Assembly: GCF_003385955.1 (NCBI RefSeq)
Contig: NZ_QRDW01000003.1
Span: 124,001-188,000 of the forward strand
Source: Aestuariispira insulae
Lineage (GTDB): Bacteria > Pseudomonadota > Alphaproteobacteria > UBA8366 > Aestuariispiraceae
DNA length: 64,000 nt
Direction: 5' to 3'
The translations under genes were made by a program, and so were the position numbers. A model generated the notes under the pieces. It was not told where the DNA came from. It ran no database searches and worked only from the letters and a program-made list of their open reading frames with translations. Shown piece after piece: positions 8,289-18,473 of this stretch (within the stretch, counting starts at the first letter, position 1; every line of letters starts with the position of its first letter).

Positions 8289-10235
8289 ATGATGGATGCC
8301 GACCGGGAAAAGAACCGGGTGGGGGAAAACCGTGCCGATGCGCCGGATCTTTTATCGATCCGCGATTTACGCATCAGTTTCCATTTGCCCGAAGGTACCA
8401 TCCAGGCGGTCAAAGGTATCAATTTCCGTATCCCGCCCGGCAAGACCGTCGCCTTGGTCGGGGAATCCGGCTCCGGTAAATCCGTTGTCAGCCAGGCCAT
8501 CATGGGCATTCTGCCAAAAACCGCAAAGATCGACGGCGGGAAAATAGATTTTTGTGATGAAGCCGCTCTGGCCGCCGGCGCACCAGTGGATATCGCCAAA
8601 CTGAACCGCAACAGCGCGAATATGCGGAAAATCCGCGGCGGCCGCATCTCCATCATCTTTCAGGAACCCATGACGTCGCTCTCCCCGCTTCACACAGTGG
8701 GGGACCAGATCATTGAAGCGCTGGAGCTGCACCGGTCGGAACGGGGCAAGGCGTCCGAAAAACTGGCCCAGGACATGCTGGCCATGGTTGGTTTTCCTGA
8801 TCCGGAACGGGCCTTGAAGACCTATCCGTTTGAATTGTCCGGCGGTCTGCGCCAACGCGCTATGATCGCCATGGCCCTGGTGTGCCGTCCGGCCCTCTTG
8901 ATCGCCGATGAACCGACCACCGCGCTGGATGTAACCATCCAGGCCCAGATCCTGAAACTGATCCGGGATCTTCAGGAAGAATTGGGCATGGCGGTTTTGA
9001 TCATCACCCATGATTTGGGCGTTGTCGCCAATGTGGCTGACGAAATTGTCGTGATGTATCACGGTGAAATTATGGAAGCAGGCACAAAAGAAGATATCTT
9101 CAACAACCCCCAGCATCCTTATCTGAAAGCGCTTTTGAAGGCCGTGCCGCGCTTTGACATGGAACCGGGCGAGCGCCTGGTACCGATCCGGGAGATCAAA
9201 TCCAAGACCGGCCATTTGTTGAAGATGCGGGACGCCGTGCCGATCGTCAGCGATTATGATGCGCCAATCCTGAAGGTTGAGGGCCTCACCAAGACCTATA
9301 CCATCAAGAAAGGCGGTTTCTTAGGCGCGAAGAAACGCAACCAGGTCCGGGCAGTCGATCATGTGAGTTTTGAGATCCCGCGTGGCAAATGCCTGGGCCT
9401 GGTCGGGGAAAGCGGCTGCGGCAAAACCACCCTGTCCAAGATCCTGATGCGCGCGCTCAGCCCGGATGAAGGCACCGTCACCTTTCATGATGGCGGCGTG
9501 GATCTGGATGTTCTCTCCCTCAGCAGGGATGCGTTGATTCCGTTCCGGCGCAAAATGCAATTCATTTTTCAAGACCCGTTTTCATCCCTCAACCCGCGCA
9601 TGACGGTGTTTGACATCATCACCGAACCCCTGGTGATCCACAAAGTCGGTGATCGGACGGAACAGCGGGAGATGGCTGCGGAACTCATGGAACTGGTCGG
9701 GTTGGATGTGCGCCATCTCAACCGTTATCCACACAGTTTCTCCGGCGGCCAGCGCCAGCGGATCGGCATTGCCCGTGCGCTCGCGCTGAAACCGGAATTG
9801 CTGATCTGTGACGAACCGGTCTCCGCGCTGGATGTTTCAATCCAAGCGCAAATCCTGAACCTACTCAAGGATTTGCAGGCCAAGCTGGGCCTTTCCTATC
9901 TGTTCATCAGCCATAATCTGGCCGTGGTGGATTATATCGCCGATGATATCGCGGTCATGTGCCGCGGTCGGTTGGTGGAGCATGCGCCGCGTGAACTGCT
10001 GTTCCGCAACCCCATGCACCCCTATACCAAGGGGTTGCTGGCAGCGGTGCCGGAACCCAGTCTGGACAAGCCCCTCGATTTTGCCCATCTCATGAATGAA
10101 AAAGCATCGATTCCGGACCAATGGCCAGCCCCTTTCACGGATCTGGGTGATGGACAAAACCGAATGGTGGATATGGGCAACGGCCATTTCGTCCGTGTAC
10201 AGCCCGAGGCAGCCAGTGGAGCATTGGTGGCATGA
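8289..10235 (+). CDS. Dual ATPase of a peptide-type ABC importer (YejF-like)
   Basis: A 648-residue fusion of two OppD/OppF-type nucleotide-binding domains. NBD1 has Walker A GESGSGKS (58-65), signature LSGGLRQR (183-190) and Walker B LLIADEPT (203-210). NBD2 has GESGCGKT (373-380), FSGGQRQR (484-491) and LLICDEP (503-509). Each domain ends with the HPYx[12 protein letters not shown] helix typical of oligopeptide importers. It is longer than classical YejF (about 530 residues) because of extra sequence between and after the domains. GGGGAA precedes the ATG. It is the first of four overlapping genes encoding a complete importer. The transported compound is unknown; peptides are likeliest. Confidence 0.88.
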   Translation: MMDADREKNRVGENRADAPDLLSIRDLRISFHLPEGTIQAVKGINFRIPPGKTVALVGESGSGKSVVSQAIMGILPKTAKIDGGKIDFCDEAALAAGAPVDIAKLNRNSANMRKIRGGRISIIFQEPMTSLSPLHTVGDQIIEALELHRSERGKASEKLAQDMLAMVGFPDPERALKTYPFELSGGLRQRAMIAMALVCRPALLIADEPTTALDVTIQAQILKLIRDLQEELGMAVLIITHDLGVVANVADEIVVMYHGEIMEAGTKEDIFNNPQHPYLKALLKAVPRFDMEPGERLVPIREIKSKTGHLLKMRDAVPIVSDYDAPILKVEGLTKTYTIKKGGFLGAKKRNQVRAVDHVSFEIPRGKCLGLVGESGCGKTTLSKILMRALSPDEGTVTFHDGGVDLDVLSLSRDALIPFRRKMQFIFQDPFSSLNPRMTVFDIITEPLVIHKVGDRTEQREMAAELMELVGLDVRHLNRYPHSFSGGQRQRIGIARALALKPELLICDEPVSALDVSIQAQILNLLKDLQAKLGLSYLFISHNLAVVDYIADDIAVMCRGRLVEHAPRELLFRNPMHPYTKGLLAAVPEPSLDKPLDFAHLMNEKASIPDQWPAPFTDLGDGQNRMVDMGNGHFVRVQPEAASGALVA

Positions 10236-12169
10236 ATCAGGCAATCACCCCACTCCGGACCGCCATGGCCATCGTGGCTTTTGCCACTATTGTCATCCTG
10301 ACAGTATCTCAATCCCCGGCCCAGAATTTTGTCAGCCCGCCCTTCCTCAGCGACCGGGAGGCTGACGGCCAACTGCCGTCAGTGGAAAACCGGCTGCCGG
10401 AAAATCCGATGGTTCTGAATGTCAGGGCAATGGGTCTGATCCCCGGCCGACATGGCGGCACCTTGCGCATGGCCATGCAAAAAAGCAAAGACACCCGGCA
10501 AATGGTTGTCTACGGCTATGCCCGCTTGGTGAAATATGACCGCCATTTCAATATTATTCCGGATATTCTTGAATCCGTAGATGAAGAAAATGGCCGAATA
10601 TTCACCCTGCATCTGCGCAAAGGCCATAAATGGTCCGATGGCCATCCTTTCACCGCTGAGGATTTTCGCTACTGGTGGGACGATATCGCCAATAACAAAG
10701 AACTCTATCCGGCCGGACCGCCAGCCCGGCTGAAAATCAGTGGCAAATTCCCCAAAGTCGAAATCCTGGATGATCATACCGTCCGCTATAGCTGGCCAAG
10801 CGCCAATCCGACCTTCCTGCCGTCCCTGGCCCAGGCCAGCCCGCTTTATATCTATGCGCCCGCCCATTATCTGCGGCAGTTTCACGCGAACCATACCGAT
10901 GAAACCGTGCTGAATGCCCTTGTGAAAGAGGACGGCTCAAAGAGTTGGGCCTCACTTCATAACAAAGTTTCCAAAAGTTACAAAAACAGCAATCCGGATC
11001 TGCCAAGCCTACAGCCCTGGGTGTTGGCCGGCGATTCCGACGGCCAGCGGTTTGAGTTTCTACGCAATGCCTATTTCCACCGCATTGACGAAAACCGGCG
11101 TCAATTGCCCTATATTGATCGCTGGATCTTCTCCATGACCGAGAAGAAACTGATCCCGCTGAAGGCCGCCACAGGCGAGATTGATCTTCAGAGCCGGAAC
11201 CTGAAATTCGAGGACATTTCGCTTCTGAAACAAAATGAAGATCAATATGGTTTCTCCACAAGGCTGTGGCGCACGGGAAAGGGCGCACATATGGCGCTGT
11301 TTCCCAATCTCAACCATGCCGATGAAAACTGGCGCAAGATCTTACGCGATGTCCGGTTCCGCCGCGCACTCAGCCTGGCGATCAACCGCTATGAGATCAA
11401 CCGGGTGATCTATTTCGGTCTGGCCGTTGAAGGCCAGAACACATTGCTGCCGGCCAGTCCGCTCTACAAACCCGAATATCGCAAACGCTGGACCCATTTC
11501 GACCTGAAACAGGCCAATGAGTTGCTGGATGAGATGGGTTTGCGTGAACGCGACGGTCGCGGCGTGCGTCTGATGCCCAATGGCGAGCCTCTTGAGATCA
11601 TTGTGGAAACAGCCGATGCCGGCACCGAACAGCCCGATGTCCTGCAATTGATCGCCGACAGCTGGCTAGATGCCGGCATCAAACTGCATATCAAACCGAC
11701 TTCCCATGATGTGCTGATCCCAAGGATTTATTCAGGCCAGACGCTCATGACCATCTCGTCGGGCTGGGAAAATGGGTTGGCGACCGCCGATATGGCACCC
11801 CGGGACCTGGCACCGGTCACCCAGGATCACTATCAGTGGCCCAAATGGGGCCAATATATTGAAACCGGCGGAAAATCCGGTCAGGAGGTTGACCTGCCCG
11901 CCGGTGAGGAACTGCTCCGGCTTTATCGCCGATGGTTCCAGGCGGACCAGCGCGCCGAACGGGTCGCCATCTGGGAGCGGATGCTGGATATCCAAACCGA
12001 TAATGTCTTTACCATCGGCATTGTTGCCGGAATCCTGCAGCCCGTGGTGGTCCGGGACGGTTTAATCAATGTACCCGAGGAAGGCATGTGGAATTGGGAT
12101 CCGGGCGCGCATTTCGGGGTCTATGACACCGATCTTTTCTGGTTTGAAAATGGGGCAGATCGCAGCTGA
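10232..12169 (+). CDS. Extracellular solute-binding protein, family 5 (peptide/YejA-like)
   Basis: A 645-residue periplasmic binding protein with an N-terminal hydrophobic signal (about 10-28, probable cleavage after PAQ near residue 31). The mature start contains GRHGGTLRMAM followed by MVVYGYARLVKYD, the usual opening of the family 5 peptide/nickel-binding fold. KWSDGHPFTAEDF (about 130-142) and RFRRALSLAINRYEINR (about 374-390) are classical conserved blocks. It should bind the substrate and deliver it to the two permeases downstream. It starts inside the ATPase stop (ATGA) and its stop overlaps the first permease start (TGATG). At 645 residues it is longer than DppA-like proteins and closer to YejA. 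Confidence 0.86.
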   Translation: MNQAITPLRTAMAIVAFATIVILTVSQSPAQNFVSPPFLSDREADGQLPSVENRLPENPMVLNVRAMGLIPGRHGGTLRMAMQKSKDTRQMVVYGYARLVKYDRHFNIIPDILESVDEENGRIFTLHLRKGHKWSDGHPFTAEDFRYWWDDIANNKELYPAGPPARLKISGKFPKVEILDDHTVRYSWPSANPTFLPSLAQASPLYIYAPAHYLRQFHANHTDETVLNALVKEDGSKSWASLHNKVSKSYKNSNPDLPSLQPWVLAGDSDGQRFEFLRNAYFHRIDENRRQLPYIDRWIFSMTEKKLIPLKAATGEIDLQSRNLKFEDISLLKQNEDQYGFSTRLWRTGKGAHMALFPNLNHADENWRKILRDVRFRRALSLAINRYEINRVIYFGLAVEGQNTLLPASPLYKPEYRKRWTHFDLKQANELLDEMGLRERDGRGVRLMPNGEPLEIIVETADAGTEQPDVLQLIADSWLDAGIKLHIKPTSHDVLIPRIYSGQTLMTISSGWENGLATADMAPRDLAPVTQDHYQWPKWGQYIETGGKSGQEVDLPAGEELLRLYRRWFQADQRAERVAIWERMLDIQTDNVFTIGIVAGILQPVVVRDGLINVPEEGMWNWDPGAHFGVYDTDLFWFENGADRS

Positions 12170-13203
12170 TGTTTGGTTATATTGTCCACCGCCTGTTCGT
12201 GATGATCCCGACCCTGCTCGTGATCAGCGCCCTGGTTTTCATCATCATCCAGTTGCCGCCGGGTGATTATCTGACCACCATGATCAATGAATTACGCGCT
12301 CAGGGCGAAGCAGGACAGGATAAAATAGCCTTTCTGCGCAAAGAATACGGCCTGGACCAGCCCATGGTGGTGCAATATCTGACCTGGGTCGGGTTATGGC
12401 CGACAGAAGTGAATGGTGAATATGTCTTCAACGGCATGCTGCAAGGTTATTTCGGTTACAGTTTTGCCGAAGATAAACCAGTCGCAGACGTCATTGGTGA
12501 ACGGATGTTCCTGACCTTCGTGTTGAACTTCTTTACCATCCTGTTCATTTACATTGTCGCCTTTCCGATCGGCGTCTATTCCGCCGTCCGGCAATATTCA
12601 GTCGGGGATTACGGCCTGACCTTTATCGGTTATCTGGGCCTGGCAACCCCCAACTTCCTGTTGGCGCTGATCCTGCTTTATGTGGCAAAATCGCAGTTTG
12701 GTGTGGATGTGGGTGGATTGATGGATGAAGAATATATCGGTCAGCCCTGGTCCATTGGCAAAGCGGTTTCGGTGCTCGAACATCTGATCGTGCCCGTGAT
12801 TGTGATCGGAACATCCGGCACGGCCGCCATGATCCGACGGTTGCGGGCCAATCTGCTCGATGAATTGCACAAGCAATATGTCATCACTGCCAAAGCCAAG
12901 GGCCTGCCGCCGGGCAAGGCGCTCCGGAAATACCCTTTGCGCATGTCGCTCAACCCCTTCATTGCCGATATCGGCAACCTGATCCCCGATGTGGTTTCCG
13001 GCTCGGCCATTGTCTCAGTCGTGCTGGGTCTGCCGACCACCGGCCCGATGCTGCTGAATTCATTGATTAACCAGGATATCTACCTGGCCGGCAGCTTCCT
13101 TATGTTCGTCGCCTTCCTAACTGTGGTCGGGATGCTGGTTTCCGATCTGGCGCTGGCTTTGCTGGATCCCAGGATCCGGCTGGGAGCGGAGGCGTCGAAA
13201 TGA
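12169..13203 (+). CDS. ABC importer permease 1 (YejB/DppB-like)
   Basis: A 344-residue inner-membrane permease. It begins MFGYIVHRLFVMIPTLLVIS, the first helix conserved in DppB/OppB proteins, and has about six membrane segments. The cytoplasmic coupling (EAA) loop is around residues 228-250, where LLDELHKQYVITAKAKGLPP contacts the ATPase. The region between the first two helices is longer than in OppB, as is usual in YejB. It pairs with the permease of 13200-14366 and overlaps it by four bases (ATGA). Function as a channel half is secure; substrate is not. Confidence 0.87.
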   Translation: MFGYIVHRLFVMIPTLLVISALVFIIIQLPPGDYLTTMINELRAQGEAGQDKIAFLRKEYGLDQPMVVQYLTWVGLWPTEVNGEYVFNGMLQGYFGYSFAEDKPVADVIGERMFLTFVLNFFTILFIYIVAFPIGVYSAVRQYSVGDYGLTFIGYLGLATPNFLLALILLYVAKSQFGVDVGGLMDEEYIGQPWSIGKAVSVLEHLIVPVIVIGTSGTAAMIRRLRANLLDELHKQYVITAKAKGLPPGKALRKYPLRMSLNPFIADIGNLIPDVVSGSAIVSVVLGLPTTGPMLLNSLINQDIYLAGSFLMFVAFLTVVGMLVSDLALALLDPRIRLGAEASK

Positions 13204-14366
13204 GCAAGCTGGACCATTACGTCAATAAGGCCCCGTTTGATCCCCATCGCGCAGTTGTGCTGACGCCGGAGCAGGAACGCTATTACATGGCGTCGCAATG
13301 GCGGCTGATGTGGTGGAAGCTGAAGCGCCATCGGCTCGGCCTGGCCAGCGGCATCATCCTGGTCCTGGTTTATTTTTCGCTGCTGATCTCGGAATTTCTC
13401 AACCCCTATAACCCGTCCCACCGCCATACGGACTATCTCTATATGCCGCCGCAAAGCGTGCATCTGTTCCATGAGGGCGAGTTTATCGGCCCCTTTGTCT
13501 ATGGCATCACGGTGGATCGCGACCTGACCCGTATGCAATGGGTCTATGGCGAAGATAAAACCGATATCCAGCCGATCCGCTTTTTCTGTTCAGCCGGTGA
13601 CTATGCCGGGGCGGAGTATGAATTCTGGGGGCTGATCCCGGGCGACACCCATCTTTTCTGCCCGGCCGAGGGCGGCCAACTGTTCCTGGCCGGAACCGAC
13701 CGATTGGGCCGGGATATGCTGTCCCGCATGGGTTATGGCGGGCGTATTTCGCTGACTGTGGGCCTGGTCGGTGTGATCATCTCCTTCGCGCTCGGCATAT
13801 TCTTTGGCGGGATCGCCGGATATTATGGTGGGTTTGTCGATGGTTTCATCCAGCGCATGATCGAGATTATCCGCTCCTTCCCGCATCTGCCCTTGTGGAT
13901 GGCCCTGTCCGCCGCTTTGCCGGTGACCTGGAGCCCGATCTGGGTATTTTTCGGCCTAACCGTGATCCTGGGCATGCTGGACTGGCCGGGACTGGCCCGG
14001 GCGGTCCGCTCGAAACTGCTGAGCCTGCGGGAAGAGGATTTTGCCGTTGCCGCCGAATTGATGGGGGCCAGGCCCAAACGCATCATCATGCGCCATCTGA
14101 TGCCAAGCTTCATGAGCCATCTGATCGCCTCGGCCAGCCTGTCGGTTCCGGCCATGATCCTGGGCGAAACCGCGCTCAGCTTCCTAGGTCTTGGCCTGCG
14201 TCCGCCCGTGGTCAGCTGGGGGGTGATGATGAATGAGGCGCAGAATATCAATGTGGTGGATCTGTATCCCTGGCTGATCCTACCCATGTTCTCGGTGATC
14301 CTGGTGGTGCTGGCCTTCAATTTCCTCGGCGATGGTCTCCGGGATGCGGCGGATCCTTACAAATAG
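13200..14366 (+). CDS. ABC importer permease 2 with large periplasmic insert (YejE/DppC-like)
   Basis: A 388-residue permease of the DppC type. After a cytoplasmic N-terminus and the first helix (about 46-65), roughly 100 residues form a polar, probably periplasmic segment containing MPPQSVHLFHEGEFIGPFVYG. The conserved LFLAGTDRLGRDMLSRMGYGG motif and the remaining helices follow. The coupling loop is LREEDFAVAAELMGARPKR, followed by MGVM-like and GDGLRDAADP terminal motifs seen in this family. The insert probably docks the binding protein. This is the last gene of the importer; 39 bp separate it from the convergent MFS gene, with no clear terminator hairpin. Confidence 0.87.
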   Translation: MSKLDHYVNKAPFDPHRAVVLTPEQERYYMASQWRLMWWKLKRHRLGLASGIILVLVYFSLLISEFLNPYNPSHRHTDYLYMPPQSVHLFHEGEFIGPFVYGITVDRDLTRMQWVYGEDKTDIQPIRFFCSAGDYAGAEYEFWGLIPGDTHLFCPAEGGQLFLAGTDRLGRDMLSRMGYGGRISLTVGLVGVIISFALGIFFGGIAGYYGGFVDGFIQRMIEIIRSFPHLPLWMALSAALPVTWSPIWVFFGLTVILGMLDWPGLARAVRSKLLSLREEDFAVAAELMGARPKRIIMRHLMPSFMSHLIASASLSVPAMILGETALSFLGLGLRPPVVSWGVMMNEAQNINVVDLYPWLILPMFSVILVVLAFNFLGDGLRDAADPYK

Positions 14367-14405
14367 ATTGGCCGCCGCATCCTGAAATTTAGCCCTGAAC
14401 ATTCC

Positions 14406-15647
14406 TTAATGTGCAGGATCAACGACCTGCGACCGCTTGATATCGAAAGGCATGAAGCAGGCAACACAGGATATCACCAGCAAACCCACCAACAACCACA
14501 GCCCCATCACCGGGCTGGCCTGGCCGACCAGCAGGGTGACCGCGCCGATCATCAGGGCTTTGACCAACTGCATCAAGGCAGGCAGCGCGGTCGACACACG
14601 GCCCAGATAGCGCGGTTCGATATGGTTCATCATCCAACTGTTGCGGCTGATCCGGATGATGCTGTTGGCCGTGCCCAGGAAAATAGCCATCCAGACCAAG
14701 GTTACCTCGCCTGGCCAGATCGCTTGCAGGATCATCACCGTGGTGAAAAGAACCATACAGCTATTGATCATCAGTCTATTGGTATAGCGGCGCGCCAGGA
14801 ATGGGACCAGCAGGCCCGCCATAACCGCACCGCCGCCAAACATCATCTCATAAAGCGCCAGTTCCTGGACGCTGGCCTGCACCACCCGCACCAGCAGAAC
14901 GGGCAGGAGGAAATTATTGGTCTGGACACAAAGATAGGGCATGAAGCTGCCGCACAAGAATAGGAACCGGCCTGGATGATGGATCAAATGGCGCAGACCG
15001 CCAAAAAACCCTTCCCAATAGCCATCAACCGAGGGTTCCGCCACATGGTTCGCGTTTTCCCCCATGTTCTTTCTCTTCAACAGGCCAACCAAAACGGTTG
15101 ACCCGGCAAACAATGCCATATTGACCAGGATGATCTCGGCAAGGCTCCATCGGTCCAGCATCAAGGCCGCAACACCGCCGGTGATCACCGCCGCCAGTTG
15201 GCCCTCGATTTCGATCACCGAATTCAGCGCCTGATAGCTTTTTGGGTCATAGTTTTCCTGGATAAAGGCGGTCCTGGCCCCCTGGTTCAGCATTAAAAAC
15301 AAGCTAGAGAGCATGAAATAAGCCGATAAAAGCCAGCTGATCGCATTGTCCCCGGCGGGTGCCAGCAACAGCATCGCCGCCAGGATAAGCAGCATCACCA
15401 GCCGGAAGGCAACCAGAACCCGTTTCCGGTCATAGCGATCGATGAAAACCCCCAGGAAAGGGCCGGTCAGGAAAATCAGGAAGTAAGCAAGAAAGGCGAT
15501 AAAACCAAAGCGGGCCTCGCCACCAGGCTGGTTGATCAGAAGCCAGGGAATGGCAATCAGCGCGATCCCATAGCCCATGGAGGTCAGAAGATTGGCCCCG
15601 ACCAGCAGATATACATTTCGATCACGGAACAAACTAGATTGGAACAT
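14406..15647 (-). CDS. MFS transporter
   Basis: A 413-residue major facilitator protein with about twelve hydrophobic helices. It begins SLFRDRNVYLLVGANLLTSM and contains GPFLGVFIDRYDRKRVL, the loop 2-3 signature of drug/siderophore-type exporters (MFS_3-like). Efflux of a small molecule or toxic compound is the family expectation. It is transcribed away from a LysR-type regulator at 15765-16691, a common arrangement in which the LysR protein controls the transporter. No periplasmic adaptor or outer-membrane partner lies nearby. Substrate is not predictable. Confidence 0.82.
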   Translation of the reverse strand: MFQSSLFRDRNVYLLVGANLLTSMGYGIALIAIPWLLINQPGGEARFGFIAFLAYFLIFLTGPFLGVFIDRYDRKRVLVAFRLVMLLILAAMLLLAPAGDNAISWLLSAYFMLSSLFLMLNQGARTAFIQENYDPKSYQALNSVIEIEGQLAAVITGGVAALMLDRWSLAEIILVNMALFAGSTVLVGLLKRKNMGENANHVAEPSVDGYWEGFFGGLRHLIHHPGRFLFLCGSFMPYLCVQTNNFLLPVLLVRVVQASVQELALYEMMFGGGAVMAGLLVPFLARRYTNRLMINSCMVLFTTVMILQAIWPGEVTLVWMAIFLGTANSIIRISRNSWMMNHIEPRYLGRVSTALPALMQLVKALMIGAVTLLVGQASPVMGLWLLVGLLVISCVACFMPFDIKRSQVVDPAH

Positions 15648-15764
15648 GAGCCATACTCCGCGGCAGAGGTTCTTAAAAGAGTTCCGAAACAGCTATTCCT
15701 TTTCTCCATGATGCATAATATGTATAAATCCGGAACTTATTTTTCTTTTTCGGAAATAATCATC

Positions 15765-16691
15765 ATGCGCCGCAGTTTTGACCGGCACCATCTCATGACC
15801 GTGTTCCAGTCCGTTGCCCGGCAGGGCAGTTTCAGCCGGGCAGCCAGGCATCTGGGATTACCTGTATCCTCGGTCAGCAAGTCGGTAACCAGCCTGGAAG
15901 ACAGCCTTGGGATCAAACTGATCTATCGCACCACCCGCCATCTCAGCCTGACCGACGAAGGCCAACGGTATCTTGGCAAGGTCGATCAGATCCTGAACCT
16001 GATCGACGATGCGGATGATGAAGTGAGAGGATCCCAGGGACAGCCTGCCGGACGCCTTCGGATTGTGGCCCCCACCATCTGGGGCCAGTTCCGCCTGGCT
16101 CCGGCCTTGAGCCGTTTCATGATGCTCTATCCGGATATCAAGCCGGAATTATGGCTGGAGGACCGCACCCTTGATCTGGCGGAAGAGGGGATTGATGTGG
16201 CCTTCCGGCCAAAGCTTACACCCGCTGACCAGGATCATTTCTGCCGGCCCTTGCCGCCCTCCCGGCAAAGGCTGGTGGCATCACCCGGCTATATCGCGGG
16301 AAACCCGATGCCGCTCGCCACACCGGAAGACCTGCTGCACCATCGGACCCTGAGCTACCAGGGCCATGACCGGGTCGCCCCCTGGCAGTTTTGGGATGAC
16401 GAAGGTAACAGCCATTCCATCAAAACCGACCCGGTTTTAGGGTCCAACAATTATGGCGTGGTTCTGCAGGCGGCCCTGGACGGGGTCGGCATCGCCAGGC
16501 TTTACGATTATATCACGGAAAAAGCCCTCGACAGGGGAGAGCTGATCCCTTTGCTCACCAAATATCAGCAACCGGAAAGGGATCGATATCTGGTCTACCA
16601 GCAACGCCGTGTCGGCTCTGCCAAGCTGGCGGCTTTCCTGGATTTTATTGAAACCGAATTGGGGACAAAAACCGCTTACGGCGCGGGTTAG
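15765..16691 (+). CDS. LysR family transcriptional regulator
   Basis: A 308-residue LysR-type regulator. The N-terminal winged helix-turn-helix (about 7-65) reads MTVFQSVARQGSFSRAARHL then SSVSKSVTSLEDSLG. The effector domain starts near residue 95 with GRLRIVAPTIWGQFRLAP. The start at 15765 is preferred over the longer frame from 15639 because the HTH should begin within ten residues of the N-terminus and a GGAA motif lies about nine bases upstream. The longer frame would overlap the divergent MFS gene. It probably controls that MFS exporter; no strong T-N11-A dyad was found in the 117-bp gap. Its stop overlaps the convergent methyltransferase stop. Confidence 0.86.
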   Translation: MRRSFDRHHLMTVFQSVARQGSFSRAARHLGLPVSSVSKSVTSLEDSLGIKLIYRTTRHLSLTDEGQRYLGKVDQILNLIDDADDEVRGSQGQPAGRLRIVAPTIWGQFRLAPALSRFMMLYPDIKPELWLEDRTLDLAEEGIDVAFRPKLTPADQDHFCRPLPPSRQRLVASPGYIAGNPMPLATPEDLLHHRTLSYQGHDRVAPWQFWDDEGNSHSIKTDPVLGSNNYGVVLQAALDGVGIARLYDYITEKALDRGELIPLLTKYQQPERDRYLVYQQRRVGSAKLAAFLDFIETELGTKTAYGAG

Positions 16692-17542
16692 CGCCGTTTG
16701 CGCAACCAGATGCTGGTTTCATAGGCGCTATCCGGCTTATGCAGGGAAGAGGCCACCGATTGCCCCACCGCATCCTTCATCCGGCTGGCAACATAGTGCG
16801 AAGACCATTCAAGATCATATCCACCCCCGGTGATCATCGGCACAACGCCCTGTTGTTCGTTGTAATTCCGCCAGTCCCAAAGAACCGGATAATCATCCGG
16901 CAGGGTGATATCATGGATATGCACCAGCACCCCGTCCGGCAGTGACGGCATCACATGATTGAACAACAGATCCACATCCGTACCCGGCATCAGGATATGG
17001 CTTGAATCAATGAATAAGACATCCCCGGCTCCCAGCTGGTCGAAAATCGACAAATCAACCTGCTGCACCGGTTTGTTGATGATCGCAACCCCCGGCAGCG
17101 CCCGGATATCGGCACGCGGCGCCGGATCAATCGCCGTGATTTCGGTCGCCAGCCCTTCATCCGCCAGCGCCCGGGCCATGAAGCGGGTCGAATGGCCGGA
17201 TCCCACTTCAATGATGCGGCCGGGTTTAAAACGCCGGACAAGCGCATATGCCATGGCCCCATCCAGCCTTGGAAACCAATCCTGTTCAAATCTTGGGGCC
17301 GGCGGTTTGGTACCATGAAACCCATTCAGGTCGTCGGCATATTCCGAAAGGGCATCGAGATGTCCCTGAAACCGGTCTTCCGCCGCCCGACAGATCTCGG
17401 CCACGCTCCGGTAAACCGGCCTATGACCGGCCTGCAGATCGCTGGCCGCATAGCGATAAGGAATGAAATAGCCCTGTTTCGACCACCCCAGAACGGTTTT
17501 GAGGCCGAGTTTCATCCGGCGCCATTTCTTGGAAAAAGACAT
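16688..17542 (-). CDS. Class I SAM-dependent methyltransferase (Methyltransf_24-like)
   Basis: A 284-residue protein with a Rossmann SAM-binding domain in its middle: RIIEVGSGHSTRFMARAL is motif I and EITAIDPAP the acidic strand 2 end. DVLFIDSSHILMPGTDVD follows, with the DSSH motif typical of this group. The family includes small-molecule and glycan O-methyltransferases; the acceptor here is unknown. The basic N-terminus (KKWRRMKLGLK) might bind membrane. Its stop codon overlaps the LysR stop on the opposite strand, so transcripts converge. It lies 43 bp after the MBL-fold gene and may share its operon. Confidence 0.75.
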   Translation of the reverse strand: MSFSKKWRRMKLGLKTVLGWSKQGYFIPYRYAASDLQAGHRPVYRSVAEICRAAEDRFQGHLDALSEYADDLNGFHGTKPPAPRFEQDWFPRLDGAMAYALVRRFKPGRIIEVGSGHSTRFMARALADEGLATEITAIDPAPRADIRALPGVAIINKPVQQVDLSIFDQLGAGDVLFIDSSHILMPGTDVDLLFNHVMPSLPDGVLVHIHDITLPDDYPVLWDWRNYNEQQGVVPMITGGGYDLEWSSHYVASRMKDAVGQSVASSLHKPDSAYETSIWLRKRR

Positions 17543-17585
17543 AGAATTTTACCTTCGGGAGCAAACGGGGCTGATAAGACGCCTG

Positions 17586-18431
17586 TTACAATGTGAGGGT
17601 TTCCCCCTCTTTGGCAACAATCGTACCGGGGCGGACTTTTTCAACTTCCGCAGCGATGCCATCCATGAAAACATCGTTATGGGAGGGATCATGGTGGAAT
17701 ACAACCAAACGGCCTACATTAGCCGCATCTGCCAGCCGGACGCCTTCCGACCATGTGGAATGGCCAAAGCCGACAAACCGGTCAAATTCCTCATCTGTAT
17801 ATGTTGAATCATAAATTATCAGATCGGCATCCTGAACCAGATCCAGGATATTCTGATCGGGTCGGCCTGGCACATGTTCGGTATCGGTGATGTAGCAGAC
17901 ACTTTTCCCTGCAAAATCAACACGATATCCGGTTGCCCCATTGGGGTGATTAAGCGGTGCTGTCCGAATTTTGATGCCATCACCCACATCTGGCGGGCTC
18001 TGGGGCTCGAAATCATGAAAGGCCACATCCGCCTGGAAAATCTCCGGCGGGATCGGAAATAGCGGCGGTGCCATCATATCGGACAGGGTTTGTTTCAACG
18101 TCCTGTTCGGCAGAAGATGCCCCGCCCATAGCCGCACCTGGTTCCCTGGAATATGAAGCGGCGCAAAAAACGGGATACCGACAATATGATCGAGATGGGT
18201 ATGGGTCAGCAAAAGATCCACCGGCAATTCGGATGGCACCGGCTCGGTCATGATTTTGCGCCCCAGGTTGGGCAACCCCGTGCCACCGTCAAAGATCAGG
18301 CGCTTGTTTCCGCACATCACTTCCAGGCAGGAGGTGTTGCCGCCATAGCGGATCGTATCTGGCCCGGGACAGGCGATTGAGCCCCGGGTTCCCCAAAAGG
18401 TAACGGACAGATTGTTATTTACCTCAGCCAC
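17586..18431 (-). CDS. MBL-fold metal-dependent hydrolase (COG1235/PhnP-like)
   Basis: A 281-residue metallo-beta-lactamase-fold protein. The metal site is HTHLDH (about 77-82), with DTEHVP, DSTYTDEEF and FHHDPSHND supplying later ligands. The N-terminal FWGTRGSIACPGPDTIRYGG block is characteristic of a bacterial subgroup related to PhnP and RNase Z. A phosphodiesterase activity is likely but the substrate is unknown. The start is GTG with GGGAGG eight to nine bases upstream. It lies 42 bp after the response-regulator gene on the same strand, so the two probably form an operon. Confidence 0.8.
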   Translation of the reverse strand: MAEVNNNLSVTFWGTRGSIACPGPDTIRYGGNTSCLEVMCGNKRLIFDGGTGLPNLGRKIMTEPVPSELPVDLLLTHTHLDHIVGIPFFAPLHIPGNQVRLWAGHLLPNRTLKQTLSDMMAPPLFPIPPEIFQADVAFHDFEPQSPPDVGDGIKIRTAPLNHPNGATGYRVDFAGKSVCYITDTEHVPGRPDQNILDLVQDADLIIYDSTYTDEEFDRFVGFGHSTWSEGVRLADAANVGRLVVFHHDPSHNDVFMDGIAAEVEKVRPGTIVAKEGETLTL

Positions 18432-18473
18432 TACAGGCCGCCTCCCGATTGCTTACTGCCCCAGAACCATGGT

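Noticed and set aside
9725-9733. Exact DnaA box TTATCCACA
   Set aside because: It lies inside the ABC ATPase gene, encoding part of the conserved RYPHSFSGG region, with no further boxes or AT-rich element; coincidence is likely.
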